Assembly: GCA_024138015.1 (NCBI GenBank)
Contig: JAMXBB010000003.1
Span: forward strand, 35,701,832 to 35,765,831
Reading direction: 5' to 3'
Origin: Lumnitzera littorea
Lineage: Eukaryota; Streptophyta; Magnoliopsida; Myrtales; Combretaceae
DNA length: 64,000 nt
The position numbers and the translations under genes are program-made. This document shows, piece after piece, positions 1 to 12,529 of this stretch. How positions within the stretch are numbered: the stretch's first letter is position 1; the number at the start of each line of letters is the position of its first letter. The notes below the pieces were generated by a model, which was not told the DNA's origin, searched no databases, and worked only from the letters and a program-made list of their open reading frames with translations.

Positions 1-309
1 AAAGAGTTGGTAAAGTCTTAGAGGTTTCGTATCAAAATCAGTTGGGTTGATAACAAAGGATCAAAGAATGAGTTGGTCGGTTTTGATGGGACTTTCCAAG
101 AAAAGGTTTAATAGTTTGGGCGTTATCAACAAGATAAGGTAAGTACTTCCATACGATGTTAGCGCATTAGTTTTTGAACATTGCATTTGCATTTAGACTA
201 TATGATCAATATTTTATGACTTTATCCACAACAGACTTTTGAGCTAGCCCATGAAGCATTCACTTTCTGCATTATCTTTTGGTGCTTAGCTAGCTTTTGA
301 AAGGGCTAT

Positions 310-1260
310 CTTGACTCAGTTTGATTCCTTTTAGTGAGCCTATAGGGTGCTTCTCCTTGCCAATTTCTTATAGCAAGCCCATAGGGCACTTCTCTTCACC
401 AAATTTTCTTAGTGATCCTATAGAGTGCTTTCCTTCACTAATGTTCTTTTACTAAGCCTATAGGGCACTTCTTTTAAGTCTAATTTGGGGTTGCTAGTTC
501 TTGAGAGACACTTTTGCCTAGGTTAATGAGCCTAGAAGGGTACAATTAGGTTCTTTAGATCAATTTTACCTTAAGTTGCTAATCCTCGAGAGACGCTCCC
601 GCCTAGGTTAGTGAGCTAAAAAAGGCACGGCCAGGTTCTCCAGATTAATTCCACCTTAGAGTTGCTAGTACCTAAGAGATGCTCCCACCTAGATTAGTGA
701 GCCTAAAAGGGCATGACCAGGTTTTCCAAATTAATTCTATTTTAGGGTTATTAGTCCTTGAGAGATACTTTCACCTAAGTTAGTGAGCCTAGAAGGGCAT
801 TATTAAGTTGTCCAAATCGATTCTCATTTAGGGTTGCTAGTTCTTGAGAGACGTTCCTGCCTAGGTTAGTGAGCCTAGGAGGATACAACCAAGTTCTCCA
901 AATCGATTCCACCTTAGGGTTGTTAGTCCCCTAAAGACTCTCTTGCCTAATTTAGTGAATTAAAAAGAGCATGACTAGGTCTTCCAAAATGATTCCAATT
1001 TAGGATTGCTAGTCCCCTAAAGACACTCTTACCTTGGTCAATCAGCTCCTAAGGGCACAACTAAGTTTTCAACATCTTTTTAGGGTCATAGCTAGCTTAA
1101 AGAGCGCTTTCTTGCTCACCTTGATTTGTTAACTCATAAAGGCATGGCCAAACCTTAATTCCTTTTTCAGTCTTTCAACTAGCTCATAGAGCACCACCTC
1201 TCTCTCCACCAAATCCCTAGTAGACCGAAACTCAGATAGCTACTTAAGGTGCTCCTTAGG
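310..1260 (+). repeat. Composite 3'-UTR tandem array of element A
   Basis: Three modules follow each other. From about 310 to 480 there are four copies of a unit of about 40 bp around the phrase GCCTATAGGGCACTTCT. From about 487 to 1080 there are about seven copies of a unit of 81-96 bp, each with GTTGCTAGT, a short variable piece, CTAGGTTAGTGAGCC and an A/G-rich tail. From about 1080 to 1260 a third unit type contains TAGCTAGCTTAAAGAGCG or close variants. Reverse-complement versions of all three occur in X (19560-22165) and W (43740-46000) in the same order relative to the 3' LTR. No ORF of note. Confidence 0.85.
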
Positions 1261-1330
1261 ATAATTTTCTCCCTTAGGGCAAAAATAGTATCTTTTTTGT
1301 TTTTGTAGCAAAGTTTTGCTTAAACTTCAC

Positions 1331-1346
1331 AATAAAAAGGAGTGGT
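1331..1346 (+). other. Polypurine tract of element A
   Basis: The purine-rich run AATAAAAAGGAGTGGT lies directly before the LTR start at 1347. This is the position expected for the plus-strand primer in reverse transcription of an LTR retrotransposon, and it fixes the element on the plus strand. Confidence 0.65.
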
Positions 1347-1768
1347 TGTAGATACTTCATTTTTGCCTTCTTTTTATTTTAGAATTTTTAAAATAAGATA
1401 AAGGGTCCTAAATTAAGAAAAAATGCAAAAAAATAGAAAAATAAGGAAAAAACCCAAAAAAATAAGAAATTTAGAAAAATACAAAAAGAGTAGAAAATTT
1501 AAGAAAGTAAAAAAAGTCAAGAAAATAAAAAAAAAAGAAATTTAGAAAAAATACAAAAAATAGAAAAACAAATAAAAGGTAAGAAATGAAAAAAAAAATA
1601 GAAATATAGAGGATTTAGGAAGTTTAGAAAAATGATAAATTAATAGAATGGAACCTTTAATTTAGATAAAATAAGAAAATGACGATGTATCTAGGCTTAG
1701 ATTTAAATCTAGTTCAGGCAGTCCTTGTTCTTATGTACAATTTAATTGTATATATGGATAAGGCACAT

Positions 1769-1845
1769 GCCAATGGTCTAATGGATAAGCACTTAGAATT
1801 GGCATTGTATTAAGCTAGAGGTTTGGAGTTTAAATTGCGTTAGGC
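1769..1845 (+). other. tRNA-Arg-like relic inside LTR A
   Basis: An A-box-like stretch GGTCTAATGGATAAGC is followed about 50 bp later by a decayed B-box-like TTTGGAGTTTAAATTGC. Better copies at the matching place in both X LTRs (19004-19082 and 28080-28170) show the resemblance to a plant tRNA-Arg gene more clearly. It is in the sense orientation of the element. The anticodon arm is not convincing, so this is a relic or tRNA-derived SINE head, not a functional tRNA gene. Confidence 0.5.
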
Positions 1846-2463
1846 ACAAAGTGCCTCTTTCATTTTTTTGAAAGGAAAAAAGTATATATAAGTGTAATAA
1901 TTAGAGCTTAATGTGCATTTAAGATAGGATGGGATTTTTTTTTGTTGTATTAATTCTTATGATAAAAAATATATATATATATATATATATATAATAATTA
2001 GTGTGGACCAGAAATTGGTTTGCAGCTTTTGAAAATAAGGCTTAGCCTTGATCAAGGAAAGGAGATAGAGGGTATGCTGTTGCGTACCCCTTTTTTATTT
2101 ACAAAGCGCGCATGTGCATGGGGGCACGTGGCACATGACTTATGCCCTCCATCTTCTTCCAGTATTTGATTTCAACTCCAGTTTTTCAGCTTTTTTTCCA
2201 TTTCTCATGTGCTTGGTTTAAGGCTATTTTTTACCCCATTTATTACATGATTTTACCAAATTAATGGTGAAATTGTGTAGCACGTGTAGCCTACTATTGA
2301 ATTTATCACAAAATCCATTCAAATTCAGTCCTTTATGCAATTAAAATTGAGCTAAAAAACCAAAAAAAAAAAAAATTCATTTTTCGGGTCAAAACCCATT
2401 AAGGAATTTCAATGATTTAATTCAATTTTCCCGACTTTCTCAGCTTAAGCTTTGTGCTTACAA

Positions 2464-2472
2464 TATAAATAG
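2464..2472 (+). promoter_or_regulatory. LTR TATA box of element A
   Basis: TATAAATAG stands about 1.1 kb into the LTR, downstream of two CACGTG hexamers and about 50 bp before a CT-rich stretch (TTTCTCTCTCT at about 2540). This is a plausible RNA polymerase II core promoter for the element. It is a motif match only. Confidence 0.5.
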
Positions 2473-3411
2473 GAGTTTGCTCTTCATTTTCAAAGCATAG
2501 AAGCACAAGAATCCTACTAAGGAGTAGACATACTATACTTTCTCTCTCTAGCATGATTCCTTTCTCTCTCTAGGATAGTATTCTCTATGGTGGTTTTCGA
2601 CGAAAACTACCCTTACCATCGGATTCCTCACACCTAAAATCCCCAGATTTGACACCCTGAATCCGACTATCTGAGTTAATTAGAGTCGACTAAGCCGATT
2701 GGAGCTGACTTGAGCCAACCTAAGTCGAACCAAGCTAACCCGAGCTGACCTGGTCTACACAATTATTTTTAAAATTTTATCTATTTATTTACTTATTTAT
2801 TTTATTTGTCATCCATATAAGTCTAATAATAAAAAGAAAAGAGGAAGAAGGAAAAAAGAAAAAAGAAAAAAGAAGAGAAGAAAAGCAAGAAAAAGAAAAA
2901 AAAAAGGTCCATTTTTATTTTTTAGAAATAGAATAAATAAATAAAATTTTTCCACTTAGAAAAAATTAGTTTTTTTTTTCAATAAATAAAATAAATGAAC
3001 CTTTTTCAAAATTAGGATCCTATTTAGAATTTCCAAAAATTGATTAGGCCCCTTTAGAATAATTTCCTTAAATAAATTAAATCGAGTAAAAATGCAAACC
3101 CGATCTTTTTTCAAAAGTTAAAATAAATTAACCTACTAAAATTTTTGGAAATGAACTATGGAAGTCTGATATCGAATAGTGGCCATGTAAGTACTCGTAT
3201 GTATAGGGCGACTTAAATAATAAAAAATTTTATTTTTCCTCTTTAGTATTTAATTCTTTAAATCCTTATTTTTTTTGTAAATAAGCGTAATTTCAATTAT
3301 AGCTTGTAAATAAATGTCATTATAAGGGTATATTGAAAGGTAAATTTAAATTTGGACGATTTAAAAAAGACTAATTTATAAAAATCGGGAGAGAAAAAAC
3401 TAGGCTTGACA

Positions 3412-4879
3412 CCCATCCTTAATCGAACTAAGTAACAAGAGAGGAGGTCGTAGTAATGTTAGGGATAGTGGTTCAAAAGTAGTCTCAGGCAGAGGGTATT
3501 TTTCATTGCATAAGTCTCAATTTGGCTTTGATTCGTGAGTGTGTAACATTAAACTCCTCAATTTGAATTAGAGCAAATGCAATTTCTCTAGTCTCATGAT
3601 GAATTAGATAACGTTGCGTAATGGAATTTTGTTATATATACATTGCATCTAACTAACTTAGATGAAAACCTTAATTTTCTTATGCTAAATGTGTACTTTT
3701 GTCTTCGTTTCACTTATTAGGCAAGTTGTCACTTATTTCCTTATAGTTTGTTTTGTAGGTTTTGAATAAACTTACAAGCACACCACTCATTTGAGAAGAT
3801 TAGAAACTGAAGTCAAGGAGTGAAGATTAAGAAGAATTGGCTAAAATTTTATTTTGATTATCAATCTTACTAACTTTAAGGAGAACTACTAGGGTCTCCT
3901 TAGGTAGCTCTTTAGTTTTCCACTATTGATGTGTATAATTAGTATCGTAAACTTGTATACTTTTACAAAATCTCTTCTTAGACTTATTATTTTTCTATGC
4001 AAATATAATTTTGCAAATGCTTATCAATTTTGAAATATTTTGCCAAGTATCACCTATAAAATTCAATTCTTTTGAAAAGATTTAGCTATAAATTCGTTTT
4101 TAACAATCATTTTTAAAGATTACACCATAGGTTTATAGCAGATAGATACTAAATGAATGCTTCAAAGCGATTGAGTTGGGTTCGTCTTATGTAAACTAGG
4201 TCTATGATAGCAACGGTAAGGTCAGCTTTTATCTTAGGATGGTTTGCACGACGAGACTATTGCGACTCCTTCTCTTTGGGCTTGACAAACTCTAATATTT
4301 AAATATTGAATCTCCCTTTAGAATCTATGGTACATTTAATCTCATCCTTGCTATTGAACCATGAGAGTTCTTAAATTGATTTAGCCGAACTTGTGTCTCT
4401 TAATTTACTCCTAACCTTGAGAATATTCTACCTAAATTGCTTCTACAATAAAATATCTCAAAATTGCATTAAGTCCTTAAACAATATTATTAGGTTGACC
4501 TAATCTAGAGGAATCAAATAGTTAAGCATTTTAGTCTATTCAACTATTTCTAATTACATCAGTCCATTTACTATAGGATCTTACGAACTCTATACCTAAC
4601 TCAAACATTAAATTAACAAACTAGTTAAATATTGATTCAAAGCATCAAAACACAATGCAATTAGACCTTAATAGCAAAGAATTGTAGATTGAATTAAGAC
4701 AAAATAAATAATTCTACATAGACTCTAGGATTCAATATCTAAATACTAAAAAGAAAGAAATTAACACATTGCAAGAAAATTAAAAAGAAGCATAAGAGAG
4801 AAAGGATTAAGAGACAACCCTCTTTCCTAAGAATTAATTGTGTATGATGTGTCTATTGTGTCTTTAATTTACAAGGTTG
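3412..4879. other. Unassigned A+T-rich sequence between elements A and Z
   Basis: No ORF, LTR pair, tandem repeat or recognised protein fragment in either strand. It is flanked by the 3' LTR end of A and the 3' LTR end of Z, so it may be old target sequence or an unrecognised transposon remnant. Confidence 0.5.
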
Positions 4880-7322
4880 TGTCAAGCTTTATTTTGATTT
4901 TCCTTAATTTAGCCTATATTAAGCCTAGTACACTTAATATAAATTACTCGACATTAAATTAAGGAAAAAAAATTTTCTTTAAAAAAGTTTAAAATATTTT
5001 GAAAAATAAATTGGGATCACCAATTAGTAAAACTGGTAAAAATTAAATTAGTGCTTTTAGGTAGGAAAATCCTAATTTAGTTACTAGTCTACAAATATTC
5101 TAATTTTTTTTAGAAAATTTAATTGAAAAATCTAAGCTCGGAGATTAACCCATTAAGACTAAGTCATCAAGTAAAAGTAAAAAAAAAAAAAAAAAAACTA
5201 ATAGAATTTTATTTTTTATAATTTTTCTAAAACATGCCAAACTATGCAAATATATACAAAAATATAGTTAAAAATGAATTTTTAATGATTTTTATTACAA
5301 ATTTTCAAAAAGAAATTTTTTTTATTTTTTTATGGTTATCTTGGAGGTATCTACGTATTCATTAGTTAAGATCACACCAACGTAGTTCTTCTTTTTAAAA
5401 AAGATTTAGTAAGATTGTTTATTTTAATTTAAAAATCGAGCCAAATTTATGTTATTTAACAATTTATTATTTAAAAAAAAATCTAAAAAGATCTAACTAC
5501 GTTAATCTATTTTTAAAAAAAAATCTAACTAACTAAATCTTTTGAAAAGACTCCTATTAAGATTTTTATTTAAAAAAAAACCACTATGTGTCAAAAATTT
5601 GTTTTCCTAAACCCTAAATGCAAGATTTATGTGAATCTATAATTAGATACGTAATTTAGATTCATATCTTTACCTAAAATGTGAATCTCAAAAAAGATAT
5701 ATATCTAATCTAAAAATGCAACTTTTTTAAAAAATGTATTTACGTGAAAAGATGTAAGTTTTATGAAAGGATGTAATTTGTATTATTTTTTTTAAAGAAA
5801 AATGTAATTTTTTTCCCTAAAAACATGGCATATAACAAAAATTAGACCAATAACCTACACTAAGAAAAACAAAATTAGTAACACATATCTATTAATTAAA
5901 AAAAAGAAGAAAAAATAAACTAATAAAACTATTATTTAAAAAACCAAAGAGAAAACAATCTAATAAAACTATTAGCTAAAAAAACAGAAGAGAAAATAAA
6001 CTAACACACCTAACTTGTTAAAACAGTTGAATCCAAGGGGAATAATAATGTACATCGAGTCAAATCGTGTAGATGCTGGTCATGTGTTGTAGCATGTGGA
6101 TTGCTATGATCGTATCTATTGCATGGACTGCTACGTACAGAATGCAGATTGCAGCATACATGAAGTACTGCATTCATGTATTGAATGCTCGTTGGCTCAT
6201 TGTACGTGTGCTAAACATAGATGGATGTGCATGGGTTATAGCGTACAATGCTATTTGGATTGTATGTGGACTGTCTGGATGTGTGTATGTAGGATTGGGC
6301 AATGAATTAACGTAGGTGTGTTTCAACTGTATGTGGCATGCGTGTATGGAATTGTGTACTGTCGGATGCATGGAAACTGTGTATGTGGTGAGATTTGAGT
6401 GGTCTATGTGTGAGCATGAGTGAGTGTGCATGAGACGTAAGTGGTCTATGTGTGTTAGAAGTGAGTTAATGGTCTATGTGTGCATGAGTGAGTGGTGTAT
6501 ATGTGTATGTGAGGTCTGTGATGTGCATGAGTGAGTGACGTGTGTGTACGTGAGGTCTGTGTTTGAGACATGAGTGGGGTTGGTGTTTTGTCTTGCAGTG
6601 GGATGCGTGTAGTGATCATGTGTGGGAATTGTATTTGGGATGGTGAGTTATATGTTCGTGATTATGAATTGTGTTTGGGATGGTGTGCAATTGTGAATTA
6701 TGTGTTGTGTGGTGGAGTCCATTATTCATAGATGAATATTTTTGAATCTTTTGTTGTGAAGATTCAATCTTTAACAAATCTAATATCCATAGGATATAAT
6801 AATACCCGATTTAGATTTGTTGATTTCTTGAATAATTTACTTAAGATTTAATCTAATGCACTCTTAAGATCAAGTTTTTAGAAACCTCGTATTTTATTTG
6901 GGATTTCTATCTTGGGCTTGACTCAGCCTAATTTATTTTAAATTAGCTATGACCTTTTAATATAGTACGCTAACCTATTTAATAAATCCTAAGTCTATTT
7001 AACTCAATATAAATTAGATAAAAATCCGCTTTATATTTCATTGGACTAAACTATATATATATATATATAATTTTGATGAAGCTTAATTATTTAAAGATTC
7101 AGAATTTATTAAATCGAATGTACATCTTCAATTATTGTTTGATTTGGCCTTAAACGATTGACTAACTTAACTTGACTCCTTAAAAATTTTTCATTTTTTT
7201 CTTCTTCTTATTATTTTTTAATTTTTAATTTTTCTTGAAAAATAATAATTTTTAAACTTAGCCTAATAAGTCAAAAAGAAAAGAATCCTAAAATAAAGAG
7301 TAGCAAAAATAGGGTATATATA
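4880..7322 (-). repeat. 3' LTR of element Z
   Basis: About 2443 bp. Its plus-strand start TGTCAAGC and end TATATA correspond to TGTCAAGCC and TATTTACA in the 5' LTR at 29613-31863. The two copies align along their length with many substitutions. A GT-rich low-complexity segment (about 6050-6720 on the plus strand, CA-rich on the sense strand) is present in both copies. Short ORFs there are low-complexity and not credible genes. Confidence 0.85.
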
Positions 7323-7335
7323 GCTACTCCTATTT
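7323..7335 (-). other. Polypurine tract of element Z
   Basis: Read on the minus strand, AAATAGGAGTAGC lies directly before the 3' LTR. It occupies the same place as the purine tracts of A, X and W. Confidence 0.5.
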
Positions 7336-7422
7336 GTAGTGAAGTTTGATTAGAACTTTATTATAAAGACAAAAGAGATATCAATTTTTGCTAAATCCTA
7401 GTTTGAATCGATAAGGCGAAGA

Positions 7423-7850
7423 TTACTGACTTGAATGGTCAGTTGAGTAGTGTCTCATCTTGAATGGAGGAGGTAAAAGGATATCGACTTGGAAGGTAGA
7501 TATGAAGGATAAAGAGCTCATCTTCAAAGGACGAGGGCGAAGGAATAAGAAGCTAATCTTGAAAAGATAGGGTAAAGGAATGGAAGACCTATCTTGAAAG
7601 GATGAAGCAAAGGAATAGGAGGCCTGTCTTAAAAGGATGGGGCAAAAGAACAGGGGGTGGCCTGTCTTGAAAGGATAAGGTAAAGGATTAGGGGGGCTTG
7701 TCTTGAAAGGACATGGCAAAAGAATAGAAGGCTCATCTTGAAAGGATGAGGAAAAAAGGGCTAAGGGCTTGTCTTGAAAGGATAAGGTAAAAGGTTAGAA
7801 GGCCTGTCTTGAAAGGATATGGCAAACAACTGGGGGTTAATTGACTTGTT
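7423..7850 (-). repeat. 3'-UTR tandem array of element Z, unit about 41 bp
   Basis: About nine or ten diverged copies of a unit of about 41 bp, recognisable on the plus strand by GTCTTGAAAGGATAAGG and close variants. It lies between the pol end and the 3' LTR, as do the arrays of A, X and W, but the unit sequence is unrelated to theirs. The 98-residue minus-strand ORF across it is a by-product of the repeat, with Pro-Phe-Lys recurring in each unit. Confidence 0.85.
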
Positions 7851-8485
7851 TTGGATTAGTGAATAATTTGAAGAAGATAGATCTCTTTGAGATTTTCAAA
7901 AACTTCTCAATTCTCTTAAATATCCCTATTAAAGATTTTAAGATTATTTTACCTGAGAATCGAAAATTTTGCAGATATCAACTAATCGGCATACCTTGTA
8001 TTGACTCTTGATATTCACTCATTTAGACAACAAAATGTCACCAAGGTACCTTGTCGGTATTGTGCTTTTTCTTGGAATAGGTTCTTCTTCACTTATGGGA
8101 TCTAATCATGATTGAAACTTTCATCTAGTGAGTCTTTTAGTCATACCATACTCATGTCTTGATCCTACTTTTATCATCATCGGTTTTCAATTTCTACCTC
8201 TATGATTCTTGAAAAATAAATTTCTTTTTGAAAAATAATAATAGATCATTAGGAGCATTTGACTTCAATTTATCTAGTAATTTAAGTACATTGGTAAGTG
8301 TTTGATGTTTAAGTGTGTAGGGTTAAGAAATATGGAATATAAGGACGTATTGGTGAAGTGTTTGTTGATCAATGACCATCTGAATCCGAGAACATTCATG
8401 GATATCAACTTTACTTGCAAATGATGAAAGATTAACTGCAAACAAATTCTCAAGAAATATTGGAATCTTTATTAAACTCAGTATT
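7851..8485 (-). other. 3' untranslated region of element Z
   Basis: Sequence between the integrase end and the tandem array. No protein similarity or strong repeat seen. Short ORFs here look random. Confidence 0.5.
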
Positions 8486-9600
8486 TCATGGGTAATACAA
8501 TTTAATAGCATATGAATTCATAGGACCCCTTAATTCCGGACCATCCATTTCCATCAACACTAATGCACCTCTTGACAATACTCTCTTTATCACATAAGGG
8601 CCTTTATAATTCGGAGCAAATTTGCCCCTAAGGTCTTTTACATTCGGCAATACTTTCTTCAACACCAAATCTCTTTCCTTGAAATTCCTCGAGCATACTT
8701 TCTTATTAAAGGCTTGGATCATCCTCTGTTGGTAACATCGACTATGACATATTGCTACAAGCCTCCTTTCATCTAAGAGATTCAAATGCTCTACTCGCTT
8801 CCTTACTTACTCTGCTTCATTGAGCTGAATTTTTGCCAGCACTCAAAACGAAGGTATTTTTACTTCCACCAATAGTACTGCTTCAGTTCTATATACCAAT
8901 GAATAAGGTATTGTACATGTAGAGGTTCTGACTGAGGTTTTGTAAGCCATGAGAGCAAAGGGAAGCATCTTATGCCAATTTCTAGAAGTGATTACCTTCT
9001 TCTCAATGATTCTCTTGATATTCTTATTAGCAGCTTCAATTGCCCCATTCATTTGAGTTCGATATGGAGTCGAGTTTGTATGATTGATCTTAAATTGGTT
9101 GCATACTTCAGCCATCAGCTTATTGTTCAAATTTGACCTATTGATCGTAATAATCAACTCAGGTACATTGTATCTACCAATGATGTCTCTTTTAAAAAAT
9201 CTAACTACTACCTCTTTGGTCATCGTAGCATATGACACTGCTTCCACCTATTTGGTAAAATAGTCTATCATAACTAGAAAGAATCTATGCCCATTTAAAG
9301 CTGTTGGCGAAATTGAACCAATCATATCTATTCCCCACATTGAGAAATGCCAAGGAGCTGACAATATATGTAATTCTTAGGGATGAGTGTTGATTTTATT
9401 CGTGTATACCTGGCCTAGGTGACAATGCCTTACATACTTGATACAGTTTGATTCCATCATCATCTAAAAATAACTCATCCTCATGATTTTCCTTGCTTAC
9501 ATATACCCATTCATATGAGGACCACAGACCCCTTCATGCACTTCTTTCATTAATTTCTTAGCTTCCTCTTCGTCTACACATCTTAGCAATGTTATATCAA
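8486..9600 (-). pseudogene. Integrase of element Z (broken)
   Basis: The protein inserted the element DNA into host chromatin. The core is recognisable by WGIDMIGSISP near 9330, YRTQMNGAIEAANKN near 9060 and the tail SLVYRTEAVLLVEVKIPS near 8860, all typical of Tat/Ogre integrases. The C-terminal part (8486-8785) keeps LVLKKVLPN and GPYVIKRVLSRGALVL. Of the DDE triad, the first Asp (in GIDMIG) and the Glu (in GAIEAANKN) remain. The second Asp is gone: the family pattern IITDN reads IITIN. Core and C-terminal part are in the same frame but separated by stops. It follows RNase H, the normal gypsy order. Confidence 0.9.
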
Positions 9601-9889
9601 GTGATCTTTTGTATAATATAGCTCCACTTAATAGGAAATGAGCAGCCAATCTTTTTAAAGCTTTTCTATCTTTTCTATCAGCCTTATCAAGGAACTTACT
9701 CGTTTAAAGTAACCTTTTGATATCATAATAACAGGGCTTCTTTTGTTCTTCCTCTTCAATGATCAAGAAAAAGACCGGTCTTTCCTTTACCTCAATCTTT
9801 ATAGGCCAAATTTCCATCCCATCTATGACTTTCACCAGTAATGCTAATGTGGCTAATGCATCGGCAAATTAATTTAGGGTTCTTGGAGT

Positions 9890-10450
9890 GTAAGTGAATG
9901 AAATTTCCTAGAATCTTTCAATTAACTTTCCTAAATGCTCATGATAAAGTATTCGATTTCTGTCTTTTGTCTTATATTCCCCCAGAATCTAGAGAATTAT
10001 AAGAGAGGAATCTCCATACACTTTAAGCCTTTGTATTCCTATGTCTAGAGCCATTTTGATGGCTGCTCCATCAAAATACATTCTCCATTTTGGTTTTTTA
10101 CCTCTTAGTTCATTCATCATCATCACATTTTCATTAGGAAACTAAGCTTCTAAACCATCATTGTCATCTTCTAGTGGGTATTTTGCTAATGGATCAGCTA
10201 TTGCCTATCCAGTGACTGAACTCTAACTTACGTATTTGATATTAAACTCAGAGAGCAGCATTTGCTACTTTGATATTCTCCCGATTAACGCCGGCTTTTC
10301 TGCTAAATACCTCAACGGGTCATGTTTTATCAATAGCTTCATTGAGTAATAGAGAGTGTATTGTTTGAGCCTGTGCATTACCATACTAAGGCACAACATA
10401 TCTGTTTACTTATGAGCATTTCTGTTTGCTTTTTGTGAACTTCTTACTTA
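9890..10450 (-). pseudogene. RNase H of element Z (broken, internal deletion)
   Basis: RNase H degrades the RNA strand of the RNA-DNA hybrid during reverse transcription. Near 10060 the minus strand reads MYFDGAA, carrying the first catalytic Asp. It is followed almost at once by IKMALDIGIQRLKVYGDSS. In related elements a segment with the catalytic Glu lies between these two blocks, so this copy appears to have lost the middle of the domain. Stops occur throughout. It lies between RT (10455-11630) and integrase. Confidence 0.75.
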
Positions 10451-10454
10451 CGTA

Positions 10455-11633
10455 TTATATAGGATACTCTTTTCTACCTGTTTCATCTCTTTGCCCCAGC
10501 ATACATCCTATTGATTCAAGGAGGATCATCAAGTAGAGAATCAATGGTCGTCTTGGTAAAGGAGTGACTAATACTGGTGGATTCATGAGATACTCTTTAA
10601 TTTCGGCAAACATTTGCTTACATTCTTCGTCCCATTCTATTGCTGCATTTTTCCTTAAGAGGTTGAATAATGGCTTACATTTATTAGTTAGTTGTGATAC
10701 AAATTGAGAAATATAATTTAACCTTCCCAACAATCTTCAAACTTCTTTTACAGTCTTTGGTGCAGGCATACTTGCGATTGCCTTAACTTTATCTAGGTCT
10801 ACTTAGATTCCTTTTCTATTGACTACAAAACCCAACAATTTTCCTGAGGTTACTCTAAAGGTGCACTTTTCTAGATTTAGCTCCAGTTGAAACTTTCTCA
10901 ACTACTCAAACAGTTTTCGTAGGACATTAGCATGATTCTCTTCCTCCTTAGATTTGGTAATTATATGATCTATATAAACTTTGATTTCCTAATGCATCAT
11001 GTTATGAAACTAGGCAACCATAGCGCGTTGATAAGTTACCCCAACATTCTTTAACTCAAAAGGCATTACACGATAACAGAACATTCCCTAAGTGGTAACG
11101 AAGGTGGTTTTCATTTTATCTTCTTTTGTTATCTTGATTTGATTATATCCCTAGAAAACATCCATAAATGAGAAAAGATGATTTTTGGCCGTATTGTCCA
11201 CCAATACATCAATATGTGGTTAAGGGAAATTATCCTTAGGCATTGCTTGGATTAAATCATGAAAGTTTACACATACCCTAACTTTCTCAATTTTCTTTAA
11301 CATCGGTACCACATTAGCTACCCATTCGGGGTACTCCGACACTTTTATGAACCTAGCTTCTAGTAATTTCTTCTCTTCTTCTTTTATTTTAAGGAGTATG
11401 TCGGGCCTAAATCGCTTAAGCTTTTGCCTCTTAGATTTAATATTATCTCTTGTAGGCAACTTGTAAACTACAATCAACGAATCCAAATTGGGCATGTCTT
11501 TATAGGACCAAGGGAATATATCCAAGTATGTTGATGATAACTGTGACAACTCTTGCTTTTGATCATGTACCAGATTACCTCTAATTTTCAAGTTTTGTGG
11601 ATTCTCTTCTATCCCTAAGTTAATCACAACTAT
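10455..11633 (-). pseudogene. Reverse transcriptase of element Z (broken)
   Basis: The N-terminal part (11220-11627) shows FPWSYKDMPNLD, the block EEKKLLEARFIKVSEYPEW and VRVCVNFHDLIQAMPKDNFP, all standard for Tat/Ogre RT. The connection part (10455-10733) has LGRLNYISQFVSQLT and IKEYLMNPPVL. The catalytic YxDD box at 10965-10976 reads Tyr-Ile-Asp-His, so its second Asp is lost. Both ORFs are in one frame but stops lie between them. This would have copied element RNA into DNA; this copy cannot. Confidence 0.92.
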
Positions 11634-11639
11634 TAGTTC

Positions 11640-12529
11640 ATCAATGATTAATTTGCCTTGTTCAAATTGATGCTAACTCTCTTATATTTCACTTGGGGTC
11701 TCAATATCATCTCTGATGTTTGACCCAGCAAGGTTAAAGGTGATATTGGTACTTTCATTGTTTGTAGACGTGAGATGTCCATTATTTTCATCATTTTTAT
11801 TGGATCTAAAGAGTAAAGAAAAAGGCAAAGAGTAATAGGTAAATAATAAAGAAGAAAAATCGAAAGAAAGAAATGAACTAACTTTATTGAATGAATTCAT
11901 ATTGTCTGAAAGAAAAGGCTTAACTAATCGCACTAGCTATGAAATCAAATGCTCTTAATTGATCTAATGTTGCTTTTCTAAAGAGACCTATTAACAGGAA
12001 TGGAAAACCAATTGCATAAGGAAATTGGGGCGCTAGTATCTTTCTCTTCGTCTGAACTGATGCTGCATTATTGAGCTAAAGCTTTGGATAAACTGGGTAC
12101 TTTGGGTTCTTGAATGCAAGCTGGTATTAGGAATGTATGGCGAATGTCTAGAAAATCCATATGAGCATGGTACAACTGATCTCCTCTCTTCCCTCTGGTT
12201 TTGGCCTTCATTTCTTAGATTTTGTCCTTAGTGGGCTCATATTCGAGCCTGAATGTTCCAATTTGCTGCTTAGGTTGTTTTAAGTGACCTTGTGCCCCCT
12301 ATCTTGATACTTCAATCATGTTGACCTTGTAAAAAATCTATAACCCCAGTTTCTCCAATTTCTCACTCACAATATACAAAATGGTTGTCTTTTTGTAAAT
12401 CTCATAGTCTTGCTCACCAAGAATAGTGACCAACTACCCATTGTCTATGAATTTCACCTTCTAATGTAGACTAGATGGAATTGCCCTTGCTGAGTGAATT
12501 CATAGCCTCCTTAATAGAAGATTGAAGGT
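11640..12529 (-). pseudogene. Protease-RT linker of element Z
   Basis: Minus-strand continuation of pol between protease and RT, with many stops. Local stretches such as the short ORF 11682-11933 are not recognised. Position alone assigns it to the polyprotein. Confidence 0.45.

Larger units (their letters stand above)
1..3411 (+). mobile_element. Element A: 3' part of a Tat/Ogre-type LTR retrotransposon, cut by the window edge
   Basis: The window opens inside the 3' untranslated region of a plus-strand LTR retrotransposon and runs through its 3' LTR. Orientation comes from a purine-rich tract just before a sequence starting TGTAGATAC and from the LTR end GGCTTGACA. LTR termini, tandem-array type and order match elements X and W on the other strand. 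No coding sequence is visible in the part present; the 5' LTR, gag and pol, if any, lie outside the window. The target-site duplication cannot be tested because the 5' end is missing. Family assignment rests on shared structure with Z, which has recognisable Tat/Ogre proteins. Confidence 0.75.
1347..3411 (+). repeat. 3' LTR of element A
   Basis: It begins TGTAGATAC and ends GGCTTGACA, giving TG...CA ends over about 2065 bp. The terminal part is the reverse complement of the first bases of the X and Z LTRs (TGTC(A/G)AGCC). It contains a tRNA-like relic (1769-1845), two CACGTG G-box hexamers (2125-2130 and 2281-2286), a TATA box (2464-2472) and A-rich low-complexity runs at 1400-1660 and 2830-3000. 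The order G-boxes, TATA, transcribed portion fits U3-R-U5 on the plus strand. Confidence 0.75.

Noticed and set aside
7423..7719. 98-residue minus-strand ORF with recurrent Pro-Phe-Lys
   Set aside because: It is the translation of a 41-bp tandem repeat; no frame is preserved over all units.
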